Below are positions 46,801 to 56,500 of a stretch of DNA of 64,000 nt, piece after piece. Numbering within the stretch: the first letter of the stretch is position 1; the number at the start of each line of letters is the position of its first letter. The DNA is from Sulfidibacter corallicola. GTDB lineage: Bacteria > Acidobacteriota > Holophagae > Acanthopleuribacterales > Acanthopleuribacteraceae. The position numbers and the translations under genes are program-made. The stretch spans positions 2,418,001 to 2,482,000 of the forward strand of contig NZ_CP071793.1 of assembly GCF_017498545.1 (NCBI RefSeq), written 5' to 3'. Under the pieces are notes generated by a model. It was given only the letters and a program-made list of their open reading frames with translations. It was not told the DNA's origin and did not search any database.

Positions 46801-49275
46801 GCCGGGCAGATTATCGCGCAGGCGGGTGCCGGCGGATCCGAACCAGGCCCGCCACTGCGGGGTGGCGCCCGCCACGAAACAACGCGCGAGCAATGCGGCG
46901 ACGAGGCTACCGCGGCTGGCGGGCACCTCGGCGGTGTCGCGTCCTTCGATCGCGGGCATGCGGGGAATCACCGGCACGGCCAGTCCGGCCAGGGTCGCGT
47001 TCTCGGCCGGTTCCACCTGACCCTCGAGCAGCCAGTCCACCCAATCGGTGGTCGTCACGAAGGATGCGCGCACATTTAAGAGGGGTACCACCGCGGTGGT
47101 GAGGTCCAGCTCGGCGGCCAGCGGGCGGATCGCGTCGGCCAGCGCAGGCGAGGGTTCCGGCAAGGCATCCCAGCCTTCGGCTTCCAAGTGCTCACCCAGG
47201 CGCTGCATCCACGCCAGGCCGCGCTCCCAGGAGAGCATTCCGGCGGCACAGGTGGCCGCGACGCGACCCCAAGCCTGACCGGTCACGGCATCGGGACTGA
47301 GGTTCCAGTTCTCCCATACCGACCAGAAGGCGTGATGGCACTTGAACAGCGCGGGCAGGATTTGGGCGGGTCGATCGCTTTCCAGCGCCTGAACCATGTC
47401 GCGGCGTCGATCTTCCACGGGAAGCACGGCGGTCGTTTCGTCGAGCCAGTGATCCCACGATTCGCGGAAAGCGCATTCGTCGTCGAACCAGCGGGCGGCG
47501 ACGCGGCTCAGGCCGGTTCCGGCGCCGTCGAAATGGAAGCGACGCGGGGCGGGCACGCTTTGGCAAGTGTCGCCAAGCCAGGCATGTTCGGGCAGGTCGC
47601 GATCCTCGGCGAGTGCCTGCAGGGCGGTGATCAGATCGTCGCGGGTCCGGCCCACACAGGCGAAGCGCCATGGCAGGGCCGAGCGGGCCGCGGCCAAGGT
47701 GAAGCAGATGTCGTCGAGCTCGGCAGGCTGGGTATCGCGCACGACCTTCAGGTGGTCGGCCGCCATGGTCCTCAGCGATTCGGGATGGGCGGCGGAGAGC
47801 ACCAGCAGCCTGGCTTCGCTGCGCAGGGCGGGCGGTTCGGCCGCGAGCGGGGCCTCTTCCACGACGGCGTGGGCGTTGGTGCCGCTGAACCCGAAGGAGC
47901 TGACGGCGGCCAGACGGGGCCGGTCCCCGCGCGGCCAGGGCCGGCTTCGGGTCACCACTTCGATCGGCAGTTCGGACCAGGGGATGTGCGGGTTGGGTCG
48001 CTGGAAGTGGAGCTGTGGCGGCATGACCTGTTTGTCGAGGGCCAGGACGGCCTTGATCAGGCCCGCGACGCCGGCAGCCGCTTCCAGATGGCCGATGTTC
48101 GTCTTGACCGAGCCGACGCGCAGCGGATCGACGGCCTGGCGACCGCGTCCGTAGGTGGCGGCCAGCGCGTTGATTTCGATCGGGTCACCCAGTGCGGTGC
48201 CGGTTCCGTGCGCCTCCACGTAGTCGACCTGGTGGGGCTCGACGCCGCCGTCGGCCAGGGCGCGGCGAATCACGTCCTGTTGGGCCGGCCCGTTGGGGAC
48301 GGTCAGGCCGCTGGTGTGGCCGTCCTGGTTGACCGCCGTGCCGCGAATCACGGCCAGGATGCGGTTGCCGTCGGCGCGGGCGTGGCTGAGGCGTTTCAGC
48401 ATCACCAGGCCGCAGCCCTCGCCGCGGGCGAAGCCGTCGGCTTCGGCGTCGAAGGCCTTGCAGCGGCCGTCGGGCGAGAGCATGTGGTTTTTCGAGAAGT
48501 TGATGCTCAATTCGGGGGAGAAGATGCGATTGACCCCGCCGCAGATGGCGGTGCGGCATTCGTCGTGGCGCAGGGCCTGGACCGCCAGGTGGACGGCCAC
48601 CAGCGAGGACGAGCAGGCGGTGTCCACGGCCAGGCAGGGGCCGCGCAGGCCGAGCCAGTAGGCCAGCCGACCGGCCGCCACGCTGTGGGCGACACCGGTG
48701 GCCATGTAGGCGTCGATGTGTTCGGGTCCGCGCGCGGCGAGGCGCAGCGAGAAATCGTTGTTGCAGATGCCCAGGTAGACACCGGTATCGCTGGTGCGCA
48801 GGTCGTCGCGGGTCACGCCCGCGTGGTTCATCAGCGACCAGCAGACTTCCAGCAACAGGCGCTGCTGGGGATCGATCGACATCGCCTCGCGCGGCGCGAT
48901 CCCGAAGAATTCCGGATCGAAATCGCCCGCGTCGTCCAGGAAGCCGGCGCGGCGGGTGATCATCTTGCCGGGACGGGTCACGTCGGGATCGAAGTAGGCA
49001 TCGATGTCCCAACGGTCGACCGGGACCTCGGAGGTCGCATCGACGCCATCGCGGATCTGCGACCAAAAGCGTTCGGGCCCATCGGCCTGGCGCGGGAAGC
49101 GGCAGCCGACACCGATCACGGCGATCGGCTCGGCGCGGGCTTCGCGCAGGGCGTCCAGTTGGGCACGGGTCTTTTGTAGCGCGTAGAGGGCGCGCTTGGT
49201 CGGTGAAAGGGCTTCGGCGGCGGGATCAGGATCCATTGCGTGGAGCGGATCACGCTCCTCATGATCGTGTGTCAT
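43885..49275 (-). CDS. PKS module with degenerate AT (KS-AT*-DH-KR-ACP)
   Basis: 1796-residue single-module type I PKS. N-terminal helix about 22-47, likely a docking coiled coil. KS about 48-475 with Cys in TACSSS near 221, HGTGT and KTNIGH, so condensation-competent. The AT region (about 500-860) is degenerate: GHSxGE reads GQAWGR near 668, the GQGSQ motif is FDGAGTG, no HAFHS-type motif is found, and the domain is about 100 residues short. It cannot acylate itself. DH has a full HxxxGxxxxP motif (HLLFGVTVVP near 898). KR has GGLGAFG near 1414 and an intact catalytic Tyr (GQANYAAAN). ACP Ser is in GVDSIMA near 1715. The acidic tail (MSDDELAKMLADKLDDL) resembles the tail of the preceding PKS. 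GAGGA upstream of ATG 49275 lies in the end of the repeat ORF, which overlaps by ATGA. Its ACP must be charged by a neighbouring or discrete AT; none is seen here. Confidence 0.95.
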   Translation of the reverse strand: MTHDHEERDPLHAMDPDPAAEALSPTKRALYALQKTRAQLDALREARAEPIAVIGVGCRFPRQADGPERFWSQIRDGVDATSEVPVDRWDIDAYFDPDVTRPGKMITRRAGFLDDAGDFDPEFFGIAPREAMSIDPQQRLLLEVCWSLMNHAGVTRDDLRTSDTGVYLGICNNDFSLRLAARGPEHIDAYMATGVAHSVAAGRLAYWLGLRGPCLAVDTACSSSLVAVHLAVQALRHDECRTAICGGVNRIFSPELSINFSKNHMLSPDGRCKAFDAEADGFARGEGCGLVMLKRLSHARADGNRILAVIRGTAVNQDGHTSGLTVPNGPAQQDVIRRALADGGVEPHQVDYVEAHGTGTALGDPIEINALAATYGRGRQAVDPLRVGSVKTNIGHLEAAAGVAGLIKAVLALDKQVMPPQLHFQRPNPHIPWSELPIEVVTRSRPWPRGDRPRLAAVSSFGFSGTNAHAVVEEAPLAAEPPALRSEARLLVLSAAHPESLRTMAADHLKVVRDTQPAELDDICFTLAAARSALPWRFACVGRTRDDLITALQALAEDRDLPEHAWLGDTCQSVPAPRRFHFDGAGTGLSRVAARWFDDECAFRESWDHWLDETTAVLPVEDRRRDMVQALESDRPAQILPALFKCHHAFWSVWENWNLSPDAVTGQAWGRVAATCAAGMLSWERGLAWMQRLGEHLEAEGWDALPEPSPALADAIRPLAAELDLTTAVVPLLNVRASFVTTTDWVDWLLEGQVEPAENATLAGLAVPVIPRMPAIEGRDTAEVPASRGSLVAALLARCFVAGATPQWRAWFGSAGTRLRDNLPGYPFRRKPYGVAPASPPPVVAVAERDPHHTDVGTAGLNHPLLGHVIRSPMSPTRIYESHFSRTRVPILEDHLLFGVTVVPGACQIATLLGAGQHAFGREPVHLADLQFLRALSIPDGAGRLVQIGIEPGEEGRAAFRLMSLTADELEEEGVLHTTGRFMVGEGPNPSVETFGRRPIAERWDQFDRELDHETLYHPDVLGPIHLGRVYRWLDAIRVSGNDVFGKISVPDNVPQLEHYPMFPGLIDACVGLMVMTHRIDDQTVLVPFGAETFAFYRRPRGRHLWAQARTRDAAASGGKLIGDIRLVDEDGALICEILGLEGREAHPDVLRRGIQKDLSGWFHELSWQPIAAETETATSVRDLWLICADDGGRGEALARTLEAGGAGVLVACCNGTFDIDDRDRVRLDPLEPEHWTRLLDYAVERCGETRVLRGIVHLWGADLALELDAEPAALRTALARGCGSLLHLVQALGTQRNRHGIALRETRLAIVTEGACALGKEAIYPVQHALWGFGATLAAEHPELRLLRFDLDPADSRAADGPLAAELAADAGETQLAWRDGVRHAARLVRRSRRVDGTGFRAREDGNYLVAGGLGAFGLQIARALVLSGARHLSLVGRSDPGSAAQAVLEELHAMGAQIDVYRADITSFDAISEVVHRAQAAAPLCGVVHAAGVLADGLIRHQSWGEFERVLAPKVLGAANLHLLTRDLSLDFMVACSSMVGLVSLPGQANYAAANAFLDGFMRARAARGLPGPAIAWGPWADTGMVAELADAQRARMQAVGLRLIEPQDGRRALAMALADSSAHLAVIDVDWPRYADKHPGPSGAPFLAELCGSQTETDTPESGWLSRLEAAAPTRRRALLSKLICDEIARVMGLTSGDEVGPRDPVFDLGVDSIMALELQSAIESGLGTSLSSTIIFDFPTVEALVAHLAEDELGALLATPSEQTDGADEGGTLDRMSDDELAKMLADKLDDL

Positions 49276-50528
49276 CTCGTCCTCACGACATCAAGGGCGC
49301 ATCGCGCCCGGGGATTTGGGTGGCGGGCCGAAAGGGCGCCCATCAAGGTTGTGTGATCGGTGGTTCCCGCATGGGGTCCCGGGGAACGAGCGGAGCCTTC
49401 CCTTTTCGCGGGTGGGCTGTGCATCGACGTTTCCTGCCCGGCGGTTCCCGCATGCGGAGGGTGCCGTCGTTGCGGTAGGTGCCGGGCCCGCCTAGGGGGC
49501 TGGGCCGACGCTTCGAAGCCGATATGTTGCGCATTTCGTATTCGCGGAAGAGCGGAGCCTTCCCTTTTCGCGGGTGGGCTGTGCATCGGCGTTTCCTGCC
49601 CGGCGGTTCCCGCATGCGGAGGGTGGCGTCGTTGCGGTAGGTTGGGCCGCTGGCCCGACGCTTCGAAGCCGATATATTGCGCATTTCGTATTCGCTCAAG
49701 AGCGGAGCCTTCCCTTTTCGTCGGTGGGCTGTGCATCGGCGTTTCCTGGTCGGCGGTTCCCGCATGCGGAGGGTGGCGTCGTTGCGGTAGGTTGGGCCGC
49801 TGGCCCGACGCTTCGAAGCCGATATATTGCGCATTTCGTATTCGCTCAAGAGCGGAGCCTTCCCTTTTCGTCGGTGGGCTGTGCATCGGCGTTTCCTGGT
49901 CGGCGGTTCCCGCATGCGGAGGGTGGCGTCGTTGCGGTAGGTTGGCCCGCTGGGCCGACGCTTCGAAGCCGATATGTTGCGCATTTCGTATTCGCGGAAG
50001 AGCGGAGCCTTCCCTTTTCGTCGGTGGGTTTGCGGGGCTGGCTTTGAATCGCTCAGGGTTTGGGGTTTTTCTGGCTTCGCTCTTTGGTCGTTCACACATT
50101 TTTGGCTTGGGTTGCTTCGATTTGTCGGGCCGGCGGCCCAACCTACTGGCTTGCGTTCTCTCTTTGCCTGCGGGCTCTTCGGGGATTCGCTCTTCAGGGA
50201 GGATCTGCCGTGCGAGCGCTTGGGCTTCGCTCTTTGAAATCTCATGTACTTCGAGCCTGAGTTGCTTCGATTTGTCGGGCCGGCGGCCCAACCTACTGGC
50301 CTGCGTTCTCTCTTTGCCTGCGGGCTCTTCGGGGATTCGCTCTTCGGGGAGGATCTGCCGTGCGAGCGCTTGGGCTTCGCTCTTTGAAATCTCATGTACT
50401 TCGAACCTGAGTTGCTTCGATTTGTCGGGCCGGCGGCCCAACCTACTGGCTTGCGTTCTCTCTCCGCTTGCGGGCTCTTCGTGCTTTTGCACTTCGGCAG
50501 GGGCGGAGGTTGCGGTCGCTGTCGCCAT
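49272..50528 (-). CDS. tandem-repeat protein ORF between two PKS genes (hypothetical)
   Basis: 418-codon ORF filling the space between two PKS genes. Evidence that it is translated: ATG 50528 follows GGGAGGA at ideal spacing, 11 bp after the upstream PKS stop, and its TGA (49274-49272) overlaps the next PKS start as ATGA. After a short unique N-terminus (MATATATSAPAEVQKHEEPA) it has about 2.5 copies of a 50-residue repeat (ASRLGRRPDKSKQ... EVHEISKSEAQALARQILPE). About 4.5 copies of a second 50-residue repeat follow (EGSALERIRNAQYIGFEAS... PQRRHPPHAGTADQE). Composition is Arg/Lys/Pro-rich; no signal peptide, membrane segment or known domain. The opposite strand is also open over most of the region, because a period divisible by three keeps several frames open; open length alone is therefore weak evidence. 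It may be a real coupled gene, a relic gene overrun by palindromic repeats, or a translated spacer. Function unknown. Confidence 0.5.
   Translation of the reverse strand: MATATATSAPAEVQKHEEPASGERTQASRLGRRPDKSKQLRFEVHEISKSEAQALARQILPEERIPEEPAGKERTQASRLGRRPDKSKQLRLEVHEISKSEAQALARQILPEERIPEEPAGKERTQASRLGRRPDKSKQPKPKMCERPKSEARKTPNPERFKASPANPPTKREGSALPRIRNAQHIGFEASAQRANLPQRRHPPHAGTADQETPMHSPPTKREGSALERIRNAQYIGFEASGQRPNLPQRRHPPHAGTADQETPMHSPPTKREGSALERIRNAQYIGFEASGQRPNLPQRRHPPHAGTAGQETPMHSPPAKREGSALPRIRNAQHIGFEASAQPPRRARHLPQRRHPPHAGTAGQETSMHSPPAKREGSARSPGPHAGTTDHTTLMGALSARHPNPRARCALDVVRTR
49388..50020. repeat. 150-bp tandem repeat array R1
   Basis: About 4.3 units. The anchor CGGAGCCTTCCCTTTTCG recurs at 49391, 49554, 49704, 49854 and 50004 (within a base), giving one 162-bp diverged unit and three of exactly 150 bp. 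Each unit contains CCGCATGCGG, a perfect 10-bp palindrome. Each also has GGTAGGTT plus a stem and CTTCGAAG (cores at 49636-49668, 49786-49818, 49936-49968; a diverged, longer core near 49474). In the 49936 copy both stem arms are changed (GGCCC/GGGCC instead of GGGCC/GGCCC), so pairing is kept. Confidence 0.95.
50111..50485. repeat. 150-bp tandem repeat array R2
   Basis: About 2.5 units with a period of exactly 150 bp. GTTGCTTCGATTTGTCGG recurs at 50111, 50261 and 50411. Each copy carries the palindrome GGGCCG-G-CGGCCC (first at 50127-50139) followed by AACCTAC. This is the same palindrome-plus-tail layout as R1, in the opposite orientation. The first two units are nearly identical. Confidence 0.95.
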
Positions 50529-50540
50529 CGAATCCTCCCT
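50529..50540 (-). promoter_or_regulatory. strong ribosome-binding site of the repeat ORF
   Basis: On the coding strand the PKS stop TGA runs directly into GGGAGGATTCG and then ATG. The GGAGG core is about 5 nt from the start codon, better placed than for most PKS/NRPS genes in the window. It is the main reason to take the repeat ORF seriously. Confidence 0.7.
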
Positions 50541-53500
50541 CACAGGTCCAGGTCGGCCAGCTCGGCCAACAGCAGGGCCTCGGCCTCGCTCTCGCTCATG
50601 TTGTTGAGTTCCTCCACCGTCGCCGGCGCCTTCGACGCCTCTTCCTCCGCCGACACCTCCGCGATCTCCGCCGCCTCGACGCCCGACCCGGCGAATCGGT
50701 CCGCCATATGCGCCGTGAGGTCCTGCACCGTAGGGAAATCGAAAGCCACCGTCGAATCCAACGCACAACCCAGCCGCTTCTGCAGACGGTTGCGCAGTTC
50801 CACCGACGTCAACGAATCCATGCCCATCTGGAAAAAACCCAACTCGGGATCGATGCGCTGGTCGGCATCCAAACCCAACACGCGCGCCAGGAGCTGCTCG
50901 ACCTCGGTCTTCAAGCGCTTGCGGCGCAACTCGGGCGCGAGCTCCATCAGCACGTCGCGCAGGCTCTCTTCGGCGACGCCGGGCTCTTCCTCGCGATGGA
51001 ATCCCTCGAGGAACGGCGGCGCGATCTGTTGGGCCAGGTAGGCCGGCCAATCGATCGGCACGACCGCCAGTTGCACGGCCTCGCTGTGCCACAGGCGCAG
51101 GAAGAGGTCCAACGCCGGTTCCGGCGCCAACGAGTCGACGCCCTTCACCCGCAGCATGCCGCCCTTGCCCCCGCGTGCCGCGGCCCCGATCGACGCCCAG
51201 GCGCCCCAGTTCAGCGACAGGGTCTGCAATCCCTCGGCCGCGCGGTAATGCGCCATGGCGTCCAGGCAGGCATTGGCCGCCGCGTGATTGGCCTGGCCCG
51301 GTGCCGGCAGCACCGAGGCCGCCGACGAGAACAAAATCAGCGGACAATCGGGTTGGCGTCGGAGATGACGGTGGACGTGCCAAACCCCGTTGAGCTTGGG
51401 CTGCAACACCCGCTGGAACCGCTCGCGGTCCTGGTCGGGTAACGAGGCGTTGTCGACCACCCCGGCGGAGAACACCACGCCGGCCAACGGCGGCATGTGC
51501 CCCAGCACTTCGGCGAACAAGGCATCGACCTGACGGGCGTGACAGATATCGGCCTGCATCACACGCACCCGCGCGCCGGCGGAACGCAGGCCTTCCAAAG
51601 CGGTCGCACGACTGGGCGACACCGTGCGGCGGCCCACCAACACCAGGTGACGGGCACCGCCCTCCACCAGACGCCGTGCCACCGCCAGACCCAGGTCCCC
51701 CAATCCGCCGAATACGAGATAGGTTCGGTCGGCGCGCGCTTCGAACGACGCACCCGCTTCCGTCAACGCGTCGCGCGCGCGGGTCAGGCGCGCTACGTAA
51801 CGACCGCCGCGACGAAGGGCCAACTGATCCTCGCGATCGGGCACCAGAAGCTCGTCGCAGAGGCGGCCGACGAGCCCCTCCTCGGGACCGTCGAGCTCGG
51901 GTTCCACATCGATCAGGCGCACACCGCATTCGGGCAGCTCGGCGGAAATGGTCTTGGCCAGCCCCCACAAGGGCGCACCCGCCAGACCACGCGGCTCTTC
52001 GTCGCCGACGCGCACCGCGCCATGCGTGACCAAGGTCAGGCGCGGCACCTGCGCGGCAGGCAGGCGCTTCAGTGCCCGCGCCAGGTTGAGCGCTCCGCAC
52101 CAACCGGCGCGGACCACCGATTCGGGCTCCTCGCGCGACCAGCGGGCCATGTCGTTGCCGTCCATGCCCCAGAGGAACACGATCCCCTCGATCGGGGCCG
52201 ATGTGCCGAACGATTCGATCAGGTGTTCGAAGGATTCGCCGTCTTCGGGGTCGAGCGTCACCAGGCCGCTGTAATCCATGCGCGGCCCCTCGGGTAGGAT
52301 CATTTCGCAGGTGGCGCCCCGCTGTTCCAAGGCCTCCACCAACGCGTGACCGAACCCGACGTCGTCGGCGAAGACCAGCCAGCGCGGCGCATTGGGTCGG
52401 GCCGCTTCGGATCGCGCCGCGATGGGACGCCGCGGCACACAGGCCGCCAGGACCATTTGGTGCCAGGCCAGCTCCGGACGCCCTGGCACCGCCGGCAACG
52501 AAACCACCGCCTCGAAGCCCTGACGCGCCAGCGCCGTTTCCCAGGTGGCGACCGGCGCCATCGGACCCGTGGCGCGATCGCGTGCATCGGCGAAGCGCCA
52601 CCAGCCGTCGGTCAGCCCGAACGTCAGGTCCATCCAGCGCACCGGCGCGGTGCCTTCCAGAACCAGCATCATGCCGCCAGGGGCCAGCAGGCGGCGCACC
52701 CGCGCCAGGCTCTGTTCCAGGTCGGCGGTGGCGTGCAGCACATTGGCCGCGACGACCAGGTCGAAACTGGCGGGCTCGAAACCGAAATCCTCGGGCTCGC
52801 GCTCGATGTCCAATCGAGCGCACGCGAAGCCGGGCGTTGCGGCGAACCGTTCCCGGGCGGCGGGAAAGAAGGCGGTCGAAATATCGGTGAACGTGTAGTG
52901 GACGCAATCGGGTGGAAGTTCGGCCAAGACCGCCGCGGTCGTGGCCCCGGTCCCCGCCCCGATCTCCAGCACCCGAAGCCCGCGGTTACGGGGCAACGCA
53001 GCGATCAATTTGTGCAACAGCAAGGCAAGATGGGCGTGCAGGGCCACCGCCGCGGGCGAATCCGCGTAGGCTCGGGTCACGTGCTCGGCACGGCCGGGTG
53101 CGAACAGCACTTCCGCCAGCGGATCGCGCCGTCCCTGCAACACGGCGCCCAGGTGGGGCGCCACCTGGTTCAGCAGGGCCAGCTCGCAACCCAACGCGGG
53201 GTAGCGCGCGGCAAGCAGATCACACTGTGGTGCAAACGCGTCGACCCGCGGCACCATCAAGACCCGATAGCCGTCGGCCGCGGTCTCGAGCAGGCCGTCC
53301 TCGACCAACATGGTCAACATGCGCGCCAGCAAAGAACGGTACCGCGGCACCACGGCGAGTTTTTCCACCAGGTCGGAGAGCCGGAAGAACCGATCGATCT
53401 CGAAGGGTGCCCCCAAGTCGTCCAAGGTCGCCACCACCAAATCGCGACAGAGACCGTCGAGACGGGTCACCGCCGCGGGGTCGACCGCATAGTCGGCCTT

Positions 53501-56500
53501 TTGCGATTCCACCCGAAGCCGCCATTGGTGCAACAGATCGGGCATTGAGCCGGGCAGGCCCAGTCCGCCGAGCGCCCGCTTCATCCAAGTCACGCGGTAC
53601 AGCCAATCGGCGCCGTCCCCTGCCCTGCCAACCAGGCCCGCGTCGGGTCCGGCGACCAGGGTTCGGAACCGATCGGAGCCCACCGCCCGGCCGGCAAGGC
53701 CTTTCCACAGGGCGATCACACGACCGGTGTCGTCCACCAGGCGCACATCGCCCAACAACTGATCGGGTCCGGACGGGCGCCGCTGGGCCTGGGCCCAAAG
53801 TGGACCGGCCGCGGGTCGGCGATACAGATGCAACTCGGCGATGCCCGTGGGCACCAGCGTTTGCCGGGGATCGCCATCGGCCAACGCGACCAACAGGCCG
53901 AAGCAGGAATCGATGAGCCCGGGGTGCAGCAGATAATCCGTCAAGGCGTCGTCGCCCGGCGGTACCAATCGCCCGACGGCGCGGTCGCGATCCAACCACA
54001 GTTCGTCCAGCCAACGGTAACTCGGCCCCAGATCGATGGACCGGGCGGCTTGGGCTCGATAGATGAAGGCGCCTTCCTCATGACGCGTGAAAAGAGAGAC
54101 GTCCGGAACCGCAGCTTCGCGTCCCGGAATCCGGTCCTCGGGACCTCGAGCCAGTCGCCCTTCGGCATGGCAGATGGCACCGTCTTGCCGGCGCCCGTCC
54201 AAACTGAACAAGCGAAACCGCGAAGCCTGGTCGGCCGTGTCGGTGGTGACGCCCAACTGGATGTGACCCGCTTCCGGATCGTCTACCGGCAGGGGCCGCA
54301 GGAACCGCACCTCTTCCAACCGCAGCGGTCCTTCGCCGTGCATCGTGGCGGCCGCCTCCAGCGCGGCCGAGACCATGCAGGCCCCGGACACGATGTAGGA
54401 CCCGAACACGCGGTGATCCTCGAACAGCGATCGGCTGCGCGGGTGCCAGTCGGCCTCGAACACGACGCCCTCGAGAAAGGGCGACACGAGGCGGTGGTCC
54501 AACAGCGCGGAAAGTGGCCGATCCTCGGAGGCCCGAACGGGCGGTGCCGGTTTGGGCGGCGCACCATGGTTGTCCAGCAACCAGTAGCGACGACGTTGGA
54601 ACGGGTAAGGGGGCAAGGCCACCCGGAACCCAGGTCGCTCGAAGAGACGGCGCCAGTGGGGTGCGGCGCCGGCCGCGATCAGCTCGGCCAAGGCGCGGCG
54701 CACGGCGCGGCGATCGTCGAGGTGTTTGCGCAGGCTGAACACCTGGCCCCGTTCGGCCAACTGGGGAAGGTGGCGCGCCATGGCCAGCAGGTCCGGGGAA
54801 GCACCGACCTCCAACAGCAGCTCGGCCTTGGGCAGCGCGTCGCCGGCCAAGCAGTGAAGCGCGTCCACGAAGCGAACCGGCTCCGTGATTTGGCGGCACC
54901 AGTATTCGGGATTCGTCAGTTCCTCGGTCACCAAGCGCCCGGTCGTGCTGGAAATGTAGGGAATGCGCGGCAGTCGCATGTTCACGCCGAGCAACTCGCG
55001 ACGGAAGTCATCCACCATCGGCACCATCAGCGGTGAATGAAAGGCGTGGGAGACCTCCAACGCGCGGGTCTTGACGCCATCGCGCGACAGCGCCTCGAGG
55101 ACCTGCTTCACGGTCTCGGCCTCACCGCTCAGCGTGCAGGAGGTCGGGGTGTTGTAGCTGGCGATCGTCAGCGGGGCCGAAGCCCGCGCGCACAGCGCGT
55201 GCAGGCGCGCCGGCTCGCAAAAGGCGACAGCCATGCTGCCGCCGGCCGGCAATTCCTGCATGAGGCGCCCGCGAACGGCCACCAGGCGCGCTGCATCTTC
55301 GAGCGAAAACACACCCGCCTGGCAGGCGGCGACGTATTCGCCCAGGCTATGGCCCAGCACGACGGCGGGCCGCACGCCCAGGCCGCGCCACCATTCGGCC
55401 AGCGCGTAACCCACCGCGAAAATGGCCGGCTGGGCATGGGCCGTGGCGGCCAGCGCAGCACAATCGGTTTCCGCCGCGATCAACGCTTGCAAGGGCCTGT
55501 CGAGATACGGATCCAGCAAGGCCGCGCAGCGTTCGAAGGCCTCGCGGAAGCGCGGCTCGGAAGCCAACAGCGCGGCAGCCATGCCCGGGTATTGGCTCCC
55601 CTGACCGGTGCAAAGAAAGGCGACCGCCGCACCGCCGCCGTGGCACGACGCCCGGCTCGTCTCGGGATGGTCTTCACCATCCAGGAACCGCGCGAGGCGT
55701 TTGTGGGCCTCGGCCGTCGATTCGGCCACCAGCGCCACGCGATGCTCGTACAGGTCCCGTTGCCGTGCGGTGGCGGCACACCAGGCGGGCCAATCGGGCG
55801 ACGACTCGGCCGACAGGCGCTCCAGGTTCAGCCGCGCCAGTTCGCGCAGCGCTTCCTCGGAGCGTGCGGACAGGACCAACAGCTCCGCTGAGGCCGGTTT
55901 CGGCTCGGCACCGGGTTCCTCGGCAGGGGCCGCCACCGGCGGTCCACTCAAGACCACGTGGGCGTTGGTGCCGCTGAACCCGAAAGAGCTGAGCCCGGCG
56001 CATCCGGGTCGATCGGCCGCGGGCCAGGGCTCCAGTGCGGTGGGCACCCGGACGGGAAGCTGGCTCCAGGGAATGTGCGCGCTGGGCTTGGTGAGATGGA
56101 GATGGGGCGGGATCTTGCGGGCCCCCATGGCGAGAACGATCTTGATCAGGCCGGCGATGCCCGCGGCGGGTTCCAAATGGCCGATGTTGGTCTTGACCGA
56201 ACCCACCAGCAACGGCCGGGCGGGATCGCGATCGGCCAACAGGGCCGAGGCGAGGGCCTCCATTTCGATCGGGTCGCCCAAGGCGGTGCCGGTGCCGTGG
56301 GCCTCGACGTAATCGATATCGGCGGGGGTCAGGCCGCCATCGGCCAGCGCCGCGCGAACCACCGCCCGCTGGGCGGCACCGTTGGGCGCCGTCAGGCCGT
56401 TGCTCTTGCCGTCCTGGTTGACCGCCGTGCCGCGCACCACGGCCAACACCCGATCGCCATCGGCCAGCGCCGCATCCAGCGGCTTCAGCACCACGACGCC

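Noticed and set aside
49272..49280. Spacer without genes between the two PKS genes
   Set aside because: The ATGA overlap here together with the strong ribosome-binding site at 50529-50540 argues for a translated ORF, so it is reported as a tentative CDS instead.
49388..50485. CRISPR array
   Set aside because: Repeat periods of 150 bp are contiguous near-identical units without unique spacers, and no cas genes are present.
49360..50607. 415-codon plus-strand open frame through the repeat arrays
   Set aside because: It runs against the operon, has no visible ribosome-binding site and extends antisense into the PKS end. A period divisible by three keeps it open. The minus-strand ORF has matching start and stop signals; this one does not.
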